Assembly: GCA_934193515.1 (NCBI GenBank)
Contig: CAKPVJ010000034.1
Location: 1-23,236 of the forward strand
Source of the DNA: an uncultured Megasphaera sp.
GTDB lineage: Bacteria > Bacillota > Negativicutes > Veillonellales > Megasphaeraceae
DNA: 23,236 nt
Direction: 5' to 3'
The position numbers and the translations under genes were made by a program. Every line of letters starts with the position of its first letter. Within the stretch, counting starts at the first letter, position 1. Below are positions 1 through 7,747 of this stretch, piece by piece. The notes below the pieces were generated by a model that saw only the letters and a list, made by a program, of their open reading frames with translations, was not told the DNA's origin and ran no database searches.

Positions 1-1
1 C

Positions 2-22
2 AAAGAAGTTCCTTCTTTTTTT
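2..22 (+). terminator. Possible weak terminator hairpin at window edge
   Basis: AAAGAAG (2-8) pairs with CTTCTTT (12-18) over a 3-nt loop and runs into a T tract ending at 22. It would stop plus-strand transcription entering from the left. The stem is AT-rich and the upstream gene lies outside the window, so this is tentative. The rest of 1-167, downstream of cas2, holds no gene that I can support. Confidence 0.3.
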
Positions 23-167
23 ATATGTTCCTCTTTTTAGCCTAATAAAGTTTTCCCACAATTATTTTACACTAACAGCAAATATCTGTAAAAGCCCCCT
101 CTGACATATCAATCACCTTCAAATGCTCCCTACTGCGGCCACAAAAGTGGAACCAAAATCATTTTCA

Positions 168-461
168 CTAAGTAGATTCACCTAAATCGTTTCTCACTTC
201 AATCAACTGTACGCCATCAAAATCAATAATTTGTCGTTTCGGTTCACCACACATACACATCTCAAATCCTTGTTCCGTATTCATGCTATATAGCATGACC
301 GCACCACGATGCTTAGAATCATCATTGACTTTCTCCCATAATTTTCCTCGGACCATAGCACTTACATTGCCAACAAGGACACCCGGCTTTACTTCCATGA
401 GCCATTTGGTTAATTCTCCTCTGAGTTTTTCACTTCCATTATCAATGACCATTACAACCAT
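168..461 (-). CDS. cas2: CRISPR-associated endoribonuclease Cas2, type I-E
   Basis: Cas2e is the central dimer of the Cas1-Cas2 spacer-acquisition complex. At 97 aa it has the size of E. coli Cas2 (94 aa) and follows its pattern: a first beta strand VVMVIDN, then LRGELTKWLMEV, then PGVLVGNVSA, and a late NTEQGFEM segment matching the NTETGFEF of the E. coli protein. The start is taken at 461 because GGAGGGAG precedes it at a suitable distance; an internal Met at codon 4 is possible. It begins 3 nt after the cas1 stop, so the two are translationally linked. It is the last gene of the minus-strand cas unit. Cas2e is a structural partner in integration, and its nuclease activity is not needed for that in E. 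coli. Identification is firm. Confidence 0.95.
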   Translation of the reverse strand: MVVMVIDNGSEKLRGELTKWLMEVKPGVLVGNVSAMVRGKLWEKVNDDSKHRGAVMLYSMNTEQGFEMCMCGEPKRQIIDFDGVQLIEVRNDLGEST

Positions 462-464
462 GTA

Positions 465-1379
465 TCATTCTCTCCCTCCATAATTTTTACCGCCTTGGAC
501 TTCCTGTCCGCTGTCATCCCAAAGATTTCCCGTCACTAAAGCTTCTACTTGTTCGTTATCTTCTTCATGAAATAACGATGATAAATCAGCAGCAATCCGT
601 TTCATGAGACCTCGACAATGGAAATATTTTCTGCAGATACGTCTGATTTGCGTTGAATAATCATCAGGAAAATTTTTTGCAGCTTCGAAGGCTGCTGGAA
701 TTGTCATATCAGCTTTATATAAATCCGCAAGATCATATACAAAAGACAGCAACTTACCTGTATGAATAAATCCCAGAGCAGGAGAATACCCTAAGGAAAT
801 AATGGCTGCTTGGCAAACACTGTAAAGTATAGCGTTAGCTTGTGATAATGCTTTATTAATGTCATCGCTGTCATCCCAATTCACCGTTTTATATTTTCTA
901 ACTTTCCAAGTAATTCCATTCTGTTTTGCAGCTTGCTGATACGCTTTTCTCATTCTAACTCCTTCCAATCCGCGTATCTGCTGCAACGTCAATCCTTTGC
1001 AATTAATTTTCGGGAATCGAATTTCATACATTTTACGAACAATCTGCATGTGAAGTTCCGTATCCATACAATATTTTGCCTGAAGCAAGAGATTCTTAGC
1101 ACTCCTTGTTTCGCCTTGTCCAGAAGCATAAAATTTCGCACCTCGTTCTCCACACCAGACGACCATGCATCCATTATCTGCCAACGCTCGAATAGCAGCA
1201 TGCGTGATAGTAGTACCAGGTCCAATCATGAGACAAGTGATAGAAGAAACAGGGGCAGGTACGCGACCACTTTCTTTAATTATAACGATAGCAGAGTCCT
1301 GCTGTTCAACAATGGCATGTTCAATATACAGAAAACTTACACTGTCCCGCAATTTAGGTAATTCATGCAAATCCTTCAT
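465..1379 (-). CDS. cas1: CRISPR-associated integrase Cas1, type I-E
   Basis: Cas1 inserts new spacers at the leader end of the array by two transesterifications, working as a Cas1-Cas2 heterohexamer. The 304-aa protein is of type I-E length. The metal-binding catalytic residues are visible: E139 in RGLEGVRMRKAYQ, H206 in LGFIHTGKLLSF, and D219 in VYDLADLYK, which match E141, H208 and D221 of E. coli Cas1 with the same H-to-D spacing of 13. The N-terminal beta domain contains MIGPGTTITHAA and CMVVWCGERG. TAGGAG lies about 9 nt before the ATG. Its start is 33 bp from the leader-distal end of the CRISPR array, an unusual place, because in type I-E cas1 normally follows cas6e directly. It is probably transcribed through the array or from a promoter in the 33-bp gap that I cannot define. 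The C-terminal 20 residues look disordered. Confidence 0.97.
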   Translation of the reverse strand: MKDLHELPKLRDSVSFLYIEHAIVEQQDSAIVIIKESGRVPAPVSSITCLMIGPGTTITHAAIRALADNGCMVVWCGERGAKFYASGQGETRSAKNLLLQAKYCMDTELHMQIVRKMYEIRFPKINCKGLTLQQIRGLEGVRMRKAYQQAAKQNGITWKVRKYKTVNWDDSDDINKALSQANAILYSVCQAAIISLGYSPALGFIHTGKLLSFVYDLADLYKADMTIPAAFEAAKNFPDDYSTQIRRICRKYFHCRGLMKRIAADLSSLFHEEDNEQVEALVTGNLWDDSGQEVQGGKNYGGRE

Positions 1380-1625
1380 ATAATCATCTCCTATATTAAA
1401 AATTTCATTGCCCGGTTCGTCCCCACATATGTGGGGCTAATGTGCAACGGCTCCAGATACGGCTTCCTGACCTGGAGTTCGTCCCCACGCATGTGGGGCT
1501 AATGATTTCGCCAATGCATCCATCGAGACAAAGGACGGTTCATCCCCACGCATGTGGGGCTAATGATTAAAACTGGTATTGTTGCTATTTCTTTTGCGGT
1601 TCATCCCCACACATGTGAGGCTAAT

Positions 1626-1747
1626 AGGAGCAGTTACATTGAAGCCAGGAAAGGAGGCGGTTCATCCCCACACATGTGGGGCTAATAGGAGCAGTTACAT
1701 TGAAGCCAGGAAAGGAGGCGGTTCATCCCCACACATGTGGGGCTAAT
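1626..1747 (-). repeat. Duplicated single repeat-spacer unit
   Basis: The spacers at 1626-1657 and 1687-1718 are identical (both begin AGGAGCAGTTAC and end AAAGGAGG on the plus strand). The two 61-bp units sit in tandem near the old end of the array. Recombination or slippage between repeats explains this better than two independent acquisitions. Confidence 0.95.
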
Positions 1748-2789
1748 ACATGTGGAAAATAATTACATCTCGAAAAGGACGGTTCATCCCCACACATGTG
1801 GGGCTAATTTTTTACCGCAAGCCAAGAATCAGTTTTGAAGCGGTTCATCCCCACACATGTGGGGCTAATAGAATCTGTACAATAAATACTGCGAGTTCTA
1901 CCGGTTCATCCCCACACATGTGGGGCTAATGTAAAGAGAGGTTTTGTCGTTACTGGTGTGTCTGGTTCATCCCCACACATGTGGGGCTAATAATATCTCT
2001 TTTCTTTCTCTCTTGTCTTTCCTCGGTTCATCCCCACACATGTGGGGCTAATGCGATCGGTGAATAGCACGGCATAATAAATCACCGGTTCATCCCCACA
2101 CATGTGGGGCTAATGTTTTCAGGAAATTCATTACTCATAAAAAGGTCGGTTCATCCCCACACATGTGGGGCTAATTCTAATACCGCTCATCAACGTGAGG
2201 TTAATGACGGTTCATCCCCACACATGTGGGGCTAATGACGGAATATATACACATAAAAATGTAAGACAACGGTTCATCCCCACACATGTGGGGCTAATCT
2301 CGCCAGAATATTTTCATCCTGTTTCTGGTTCGGTTCATCCCCACACATGTGGGGCTAATGAATGCTATGAGTAATGTTTCTAATTCTCGTACGGTTCATC
2401 CCCACACATGTGGGGCTAATGCTGTTGTTCCTACTGTTGCCATGTTCGTTTCCGGTTCATCCCCACACATGCGGGGCTAATATTCATGCGTGCCAAGAAT
2501 ATTGACGAGGACACGGTTCATCCCCACACATGTGGGGCTAATGCTCTCTTCCTCTCTCTGGCTCTGTATCTGGCACGGTTCATCCCCACACATGTGGGGC
2601 TAATGCCGAATCACGCGGACATATTGTCTAAAGCCCACGGTTCATCCCCACACATGTGGGGCTAATTTCAAATGTGTTTTCCATAGTGCATGCTCCTTTC
2701 GGTTCATCCCCACACATGTGGGGCTAATTGGAAGGCCATTGTTATCAACATATCTTCCAACGGTTCATCCCCACACATGTGGGGCTAAT

Positions 2790-3157
2790 GCTCCAAGCCA
2801 AAGCCAATTTCGATAATCTGCCGGTTCATCCCCACACATGTGGGGCTAATTCTCAAAAAATGCCGAGAACCGCATGGTTAACACGGTTCATCCCCACACA
2901 TGTGGGGCTAATAATTTCAGTGTAGCGTGTACCGCCTCGGGCATCGGTTCATCCCCACACATGTGGGGCTAATGCTCCAAGCCAAAGCCAATTTCGATAA
3001 TCTGCCGGTTCATCCCCACACATGTGGGGCTAATTCTCAAAAAATGCCGAGAACCGCATGGTTAACACGGTTCATCCCCACACATGTGGGGCTAATAATT
3101 TCAGTGTAGCGTGTACCGCCTCGGGCATCGGTTCATCCCCACACATGTGGGGCTAAT
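2790..3157 (-). repeat. Tandem duplication of three repeat-spacer units
   Basis: The 184-bp block 2790-2973 (three spacers with their repeats) is repeated exactly as 2974-3157. The spacers begin GCTCCAAGCC, TCTCAAAAAA and AATTTCAGTG in both copies. Because the order is kept, this is a segmental duplication inside the array, probably by unequal crossing-over between repeats. It lies near the leader end, so it is recent in array terms: only two units (spacers 3158-3189 and 3219-3250) were added after it. Confidence 0.97.
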
Positions 3158-3279
3158 GCATTTATTTCTTTATATGTTAACCCGGTAAACGGTTCATCCC
3201 CACACATGTGGGGCTAATTCTTGCTCCGGCACGGCCGACGTACCAAAAAGCGGTTCATCCCCACACATGTGGGGCTAAT

Positions 3280-3338
3280 ACTTAAGAAAATGCGATAGGT
3301 ATGCCATCTTTCGGCTTTTAAATGGTTCTAAGTATCTT
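3280..3338 (-). promoter_or_regulatory. CRISPR leader (very short)
   Basis: This 59-bp stretch separates the cas6e stop from the first (newest) repeat. It is at the correct end for a leader, upstream of the repeat array in the direction of crRNA transcription. I see no convincing -35/-10 pair in it, so the array may be read from the cas operon promoter or from sites inside cas6e. Confidence 0.6.
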
Positions 3339-3941
3339 TTACTTCAAAAGCAAAAAGCCCATACCATAAGCCTTTCCAGCTCCAATTCCATTTTTCCAGC
3401 CTGCAATAAACCGTGAAATGTCACTTATCTTTAAAATTCCCATCATTCGGATTGGATGATATTGAAAAGTTCCCCCTTTACCTTGATAATGTTTTCCTCT
3501 AATAGCCACAGCCGGATATTCTTCAGCTTGCAAAATTTGATATCCGTTTTGCTCACCTTTTCTTTGATGCCATGCCAACCGTTCTTTTCTAGTTTTTAAA
3601 GCTCGACGTTGGCTGTTTTTCTGTCCTTCCTTACCTACCTTTTTAAAAGGTTCCGTCAACAAGTCAAACCGATATATTTGACCGACAGCAAAATGACTTT
3701 CTATGCAATCCATGTCTTTTGAAACTACAACTCTCAAAGCTGCATTTTTATCTTTTACAGGGAGGCGATTAGACAAGATGTAGACAGCCGCAGTCTTCGG
3801 GTTTATCCGATAAAGAATCTGCCCCGTTTGCCTAGAACACTGATACAGATCCTGTATTTTCTCGTGCATTGCCTGATAATCTAAAATACACCGCCGCCCT
3901 TCTGTCTTATCAATGGATACTATTGCCTTGCTGAGATACAT
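3339..3941 (-). CDS. cas6e: crRNA-processing endoribonuclease Cas6e (CasE)
   Basis: Cas6e cuts the pre-crRNA at the 3' base of the repeat hairpin and stays bound to it as the head of Cascade. The 200-aa protein has the family's length. H26 (in DYQAMHEKIQ) sits where the catalytic histidine of Thermus Cas6e lies. The C-terminal glycine-rich loop NGIGAGKAYGMG spans about 184-195. Basic clusters (QRRALKTRKERLAWHQRK, about 111-128) fit RNA binding. The start at 3941 follows GGGGGTGA at 7 nt and overlaps the end of cas5e by 32 bp, so translation is coupled. Its likely substrates include the array that follows it and, by inference, the repeat hairpins at 10356-10468 in the leader of its own mRNA. 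Confidence 0.95.
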   Translation of the reverse strand: MYLSKAIVSIDKTEGRRCILDYQAMHEKIQDLYQCSRQTGQILYRINPKTAAVYILSNRLPVKDKNAALRVVVSKDMDCIESHFAVGQIYRFDLLTEPFKKVGKEGQKNSQRRALKTRKERLAWHQRKGEQNGYQILQAEEYPAVAIRGKHYQGKGGTFQYHPIRMMGILKISDISRFIAGWKNGIGAGKAYGMGFLLLK

Positions 3942-4623
3942 TCAATTCACCCCCTGCAGAAACAACAATACGTTTCCGTATTACCTCTCGGCTGAAAAAA
4001 CTCCGTGGTTTCGTACTTAAAGCATCATTACGGTTATATCGATTTCCCCGTATATCCGTATCTGCCTGACTTTCAATTTCTACAGTAATAACGTCAGAAG
4101 CTCGATTAGCCAATGGCAACGCAGACAATGCCTCATCTATGTCCTGATAACAATAATAAATCCGATCATATACAGGGCGTGATGGAACACATGACTTGCG
4201 TCCCAAGAAAAGTGTCCATTTCGGATGTTTCAGTGCAGTATAAATCTGCTCGAGTATTTTTTGTTCACCTTGTAAGACAACTGTGAAATAAGCATCTTGT
4301 AAATAATCCCGATGGCTGACTAATGTACTAAACTGACCTTTTACGCCCCGATGTTTACCCAGAGCCGTTAATAAATGTTTCGATTGGACTGTATGGAAAT
4401 CTGTCAGTATCAATCCTTTCCTATCGGCCCGAGCTCCCATACGTAATTGCTGACTTAATTCAGCCAGCCTTGTGTCGTTTCTCTGCCACCCCAGAGCGCA
4501 ACCCAGCAAACCAACAATACCGGATTTTGTTGGAAATACAGCACTGTCTCGATAATTCCATTTGCCTATTTCTCCCCAGCTCTGCAGCAAGCCTTCTAAT
4601 CGCAATACAAGTAAGGGCTGCAT
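3910..4623 (-). CDS. cas5e: Cascade subunit Cas5e (CasD)
   Basis: Cas5e caps the 5' handle of the crRNA at the foot of Cascade and contacts Cse1. The 237-aa sequence opens with the family signature: a first beta strand LLVLRLEGLLQSWG followed by RDSAVFPTKSGIVGLLGCALGW, close to the E. coli CasD start. The middle holds FLGRKSCVPSRPVYD, also typical. The start at 4623 has AAGGAGGG about 5-7 nt upstream; it lies 13 nt after the cas7e stop. The 3' end overlaps cas6e. All key segments are intact. Confidence 0.95.
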   Translation of the reverse strand: MQPLLVLRLEGLLQSWGEIGKWNYRDSAVFPTKSGIVGLLGCALGWQRNDTRLAELSQQLRMGARADRKGLILTDFHTVQSKHLLTALGKHRGVKGQFSTLVSHRDYLQDAYFTVVLQGEQKILEQIYTALKHPKWTLFLGRKSCVPSRPVYDRIYYCYQDIDEALSALPLANRASDVITVEIESQADTDIRGNRYNRNDALSTKPRSFFSREVIRKRIVVSAGGELNVSQQGNSIH

Positions 4624-4636
4624 ACTATTTCCCTCC

Positions 4637-5761
4637 TTATTGCTTTAAAATAGTTTGTACTCCATCTAACACTTCTGCAAAGGTCTTGCAATTATCCGTG
4701 TTGGAAATATCCAGTTTATGGACTTGACCTAGCGTAAACCAAAACCGTTTCTTTACAGGAATAGCGTATTCATCACTAATCGTTTGAATATGAACAGCCA
4801 ATTCATCTATGCTGCGAGCAATCAAATCTTTCCCCTGCGAGGGATATACTGGTTTAACAAAAGCATTCGCATAACTTATAGGAATGGGATATTCTTTACA
4901 TTCAACGCAGATAGCCGACGGCAGTGTGTTTCCGGCAAAAGAATTCTGCTTGCCACCAGGATTTGTATAAACCATAGCCTGCAGCAGGACAGAAATTGCC
5001 TTTTGAATAAGTACATCTGGATTTTCAGCATACTGCAAATTTTCTCTTAATTTATCAACATCCAGTGAAGCATATAAGTAATAACAAGATGAATTATAAT
5101 CTATATCTCCCATCATCCCAGAGCCTAATTCACTATCTCCGAGGCAGTCATCCATAGCCGTAAAGAAATCTGTTTCCATAGTTACTTTATTCGTCGAAAA
5201 AGCGTGAGCGACCTGCATTGCTGCTTCTACATCAGCAAACGCATTAGATGTAACCATGCGGCCAAATAAAGCAATATCAAGAGAAATAGGGCGATCTAAT
5301 GCATTTTTCCCCAGTAAATCTTCAATTTCTTTTGCCTTGACTTTTTCAAATTTTTTTGTATCCTGGCAATCTTCGATTTTTTTCTTTATGGCTTGTGCTA
5401 CCCGTTCAATATCGGCTGGAGAATATAATACAATCTGGCTTGTCATACCTGAATCTGTTTCTTTGCTATTTTTATTGCCAATCCCACTCAACTTTTTCTG
5501 AATCAATGGCAAATATGCATCGTCGACCTGCCCTTTTAACTTCTGGCAAACTAGTTCGGGTAATTTACGTGTCCTGATTCCTAATTGATTTTTCAATTCA
5601 TGCTGCATTAATGATGATGTGCGCCAGCTCCGTTTTAAACACTGACTAGAAATACGTCCGCGTTGAACACCCCCAAAAATACAAGTTTTAGGAGTACCTG
5701 TATCGTCACGATTCAGGTTAGTAGCCGGATAATTTTTTAACATATGCATTTCAAGTAACAT
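4637..5761 (-). CDS. cas7e: Cascade backbone subunit Cas7e (CasC/Cse4)
   Basis: Cas7e polymerises along the crRNA spacer and forms the backbone of Cascade; its thumb kinks the guide every sixth base. The 374-aa protein has the family N-terminus NLNRDDTGTPKTCIFGGVQRGRISSQ, which is close to E. coli CasC (CLNRDDTNSPKDCEFGG...RISSQCLKR). Near residue 185 it has the AFSTNKVTMETDFFTAMDD segment seen in the family, followed by GSGMMGDIDYNSSCYY. The ATG at 5761 is chosen because TAAGGAGG lies 9 nt before it; that site overlaps the cse2 stop codon, so the genes are coupled across a 14-bp gap. It is somewhat longer than E. coli CasC (363 aa). Confidence 0.97.
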   Translation of the reverse strand: MLLEMHMLKNYPATNLNRDDTGTPKTCIFGGVQRGRISSQCLKRSWRTSSLMQHELKNQLGIRTRKLPELVCQKLKGQVDDAYLPLIQKKLSGIGNKNSKETDSGMTSQIVLYSPADIERVAQAIKKKIEDCQDTKKFEKVKAKEIEDLLGKNALDRPISLDIALFGRMVTSNAFADVEAAMQVAHAFSTNKVTMETDFFTAMDDCLGDSELGSGMMGDIDYNSSCYYLYASLDVDKLRENLQYAENPDVLIQKAISVLLQAMVYTNPGGKQNSFAGNTLPSAICVECKEYPIPISYANAFVKPVYPSQGKDLIARSIDELAVHIQTISDEYAIPVKKRFWFTLGQVHKLDISNTDNCKTFAEVLDGVQTILKQ

Positions 5762-5775
5762 AACAATAGCCCTCC

Positions 5776-6300
5776 TTATTTTTCCTTATCAGCTAAAAAA
5801 TCACGGATCCATTTTTTTTGCACAATTTGGTTGTCGTAGTCCCAGGAAAGTAAATCATGAAGAAGTAATTTACAATCTACAACAGCACCTTTTGATTTGC
5901 AAAATTTAACCAGACGGAATAATTTCATTGCCAAATAGCCATCATTATCCCAGGACATGTCCAATACAGAAAGCATCCTTTTCTGAAACGTATTCTGCAT
6001 TATATCTTTCAATGCGTTGCCAATTTCGGGGATAGACTGTGGCTTTACCGTTTCATCACCTTTCCATAAGCATTGCAGACATGCCGCTAAAAACGCTTTA
6101 TCCTCCTCAGTTGGATTCATCTCGAATCGCTTTGCCTGATAAAAAGCTATCATCGTATCCGCATCCACATCAGCTAGTCGTTTTCCTGCAGCTCGCCGTA
6201 AAACGGCTGCATATCCGGTATTATCATTAGCTAAGCAACGCACTCTGTCCAAAAACTCATCATATCTAGCCAATTTCGTTACATATTCGTCATGCGTCAT
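5776..6300 (-). CDS. cse2: Cascade small subunit Cse2 (CasB, Cas11e)
   Basis: Two Cse2 copies form the belly of Cascade and stabilise the R-loop. The protein is small, mostly helical and basic (for example VLRRAAGKRLADVD and LFRLVKFCKSKGAVVDCKLLLHDLLSW), as the family is. I take the start at 6300 (174 aa) because GGAGTG precedes that ATG at about 7 nt and gives an 11-bp overlap with cse1, the same overlap length as cas3/cse1. An in-frame ATG at 6321 (181 aa) has a weaker site. Position between cse1 and cas7e is standard for type I-E. Confidence 0.9.
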   Translation of the reverse strand: MTHDEYVTKLARYDEFLDRVRCLANDNTGYAAVLRRAAGKRLADVDADTMIAFYQAKRFEMNPTEEDKAFLAACLQCLWKGDETVKPQSIPEIGNALKDIMQNTFQKRMLSVLDMSWDNDGYLAMKLFRLVKFCKSKGAVVDCKLLLHDLLSWDYDNQIVQKKWIRDFLADKEK

Positions 6301-7747
6301 TTGGCTCACTCCATTCCGCATTTTTCTTTAACTTACCATAAAAAAATTTTTTTCCTTCTTCTTTTTTAAGCAAATCTTCTGCCTTCCGGCAAAAAACATC
6401 GCCAAATTCGTCATAAAGTTGTCCGGCAGTTTTTCTCAGAAACTGACTCCATTCTTGCAAGGAACTAAGGCAACCATCTTTATTTTTGGCAATAGCCACT
6501 GCATCACTCAACTTGTAAAAATAATCTTCACAAAGGGTATAAAAGCGATGGATGTACTGAGGTATCTCAGATACATCAGGAAACAGATTCTGTAGACTCT
6601 CTCGCAGAATACTTGCATCCAATTCAGCTTGCTTAACAGCCTTGCATATATACATTCTTTTATAATAATCGTTGGCAATCCGTACATCTAACTTCAATAC
6701 CCCCTGCTGCACTCCCTCATATGCAGCCTGATTTGTCACAGCGCCATAGGTCATTATTGGAATCGTTTTTTTCGGATACTCTTCTAATATTTCAACGAGT
6801 TGTTGTAATATAGCCGGAGCCAAAGAGAAATCGAACATTAATGTTCCTATATTACGCCAAATTTCCTTATCGCGACTTGGTTTTAGTGACGCCCTAACGC
6901 CTTTTTTATTGCGTATATAAAGTACATAGGGATCACGCCAACTTTCATACCCTTCAAAATTTAATCCTGCCTGATAATAGATATGACGTACTTTCCCATT
7001 TTCTTCCTGCAGCAATACACGTCGGCTTGGGAAAAACATGCCATACCAAAAAGATGTCCTGGCTATAACCTGTTTAGGAATGACTTTTCTTGTATTTCGC
7101 CACAATGTTTTTTCTGCGTCATCCGCTAAATCTGCTTCCGATAAAGGCTGCATCGATAAAACCAGTGTTTCAAATAAGTTCTTTCCTTGTGGAACAAAAA
7201 ACAATGGTGGCGCACCATACACGCCAGAAGGACCTTGCAGGCCAGATGTACAAAAAATCAAGTTTGTCAGCAATTCAATAAATGTCTGGTCTGGGTTCAA
7301 CACACTATCCGCTTCGAATTGATGAACGAAATGGACAGGATTATTGCCACTCGGCAGAGTGTAATCCAGCACAGCTACAGGCTTAAGATGCGATGTTGTA
7401 TCATAGGATGCATCATAAGGTGCCTGCATAAAAGGACGTCTTGTATCGAATAAATCAAAAGATACGCCTTCGTTCTGACACAACTGAAAATATGCCTTGA
7501 TTACATCATCATCAAATACCTGCTTATCGAGTAGTTCTAAAATATCGTCAAGACTTTCCGGCCGATACGCATCCATCAAAAACAGTACTAAAAAACGATG
7601 GATACTGAAAGATTCCATCGGATTCAAGCCGTCAAATCCTTCGATATGGTGAGCCTCAGAAAAGACATCCGCTAAACTAAGCTTTTGGTGGCTTCCATCT
7701 TGCATTAATACAGGAAGCCACGGCTCACGACTCACATCATACTCCAT
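6290..7747 (-). CDS. cse1: Cascade large subunit Cse1 (CasA, Cas8e)
   Basis: Cse1 reads the PAM, opens the DNA and recruits Cas3. The 485-aa protein is close to the E. coli length (502). It begins YDVSREPWLPVLMQDG, the typical CasA start (FNLIDEPWIPV type), and has FDLFDTRRPFMQ near residue 100 and FCTSGLQGPSGVYGAPPLFF near 165-185, a region that in the family carries the PAM-sensing and Cas5-contact loops. A C-terminal helical bundle follows. The start at 7747 has AGGAGG 8 nt upstream, and the gene overlaps the end of cas3 by 11 bp. In this locus it would also have to accept the AAG flank seen beside the cas promoter target. Confidence 0.95.
   Translation of the reverse strand: MEYDVSREPWLPVLMQDGSHQKLSLADVFSEAHHIEGFDGLNPMESFSIHRFLVLFLMDAYRPESLDDILELLDKQVFDDDVIKAYFQLCQNEGVSFDLFDTRRPFMQAPYDASYDTTSHLKPVAVLDYTLPSGNNPVHFVHQFEADSVLNPDQTFIELLTNLIFCTSGLQGPSGVYGAPPLFFVPQGKNLFETLVLSMQPLSEADLADDAEKTLWRNTRKVIPKQVIARTSFWYGMFFPSRRVLLQEENGKVRHIYYQAGLNFEGYESWRDPYVLYIRNKKGVRASLKPSRDKEIWRNIGTLMFDFSLAPAILQQLVEILEEYPKKTIPIMTYGAVTNQAAYEGVQQGVLKLDVRIANDYYKRMYICKAVKQAELDASILRESLQNLFPDVSEIPQYIHRFYTLCEDYFYKLSDAVAIAKNKDGCLSSLQEWSQFLRKTAGQLYDEFGDVFCRKAEDLLKKEEGKKFFYGKLKKNAEWSEPNDA

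Larger units (their letters stand above)
1413..3279 (-). CRISPR. CRISPR array, type I-E, 31 repeats and 30 spacers
   Basis: Thirty-one 29-bp repeats recur every 61 or 62 bp with spacers of 32 or 33 bp. On the plus strand the repeat starts CGGTTCATCCCCAC and ends GTGGGGCTAAT. Read on the minus strand it ends GGGGATGAACCG, the type I-E form, with ATGAACCG as the 8-nt crRNA handle and a CCCCAC/GTGGGG stem. The array is therefore transcribed leftward, with its leader at 3280-3338. Degeneracy fits this: most variant repeats (at 1413, 1475, 1536 and 1597) lie at the left, leader-distal end, plus one isolated variant at 2453-2481. Four spacers are duplicates, leaving 26 distinct spacers. I cannot assign spacer targets without a search. 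The array lies between cas6e and cas1 rather than outside the operon. Confidence 0.99.

Noticed and set aside
62..157. Very short minus-strand frames after cas2 (10-11 codons)
   Set aside because: Too short and without features; treated as intergenic.
2165..3109. Plus-strand open frames through the array encoding repeated RFIPTHVGL peptides
   Set aside because: They are the CRISPR repeats read as codons and recur because of the repeat period; no ribosome sites.
3280..3347. A dedicated promoter for the array in the leader (TTGAAG at 3342-3347 as -35)
   Set aside because: No acceptable -10 lies 16-18 bp away.
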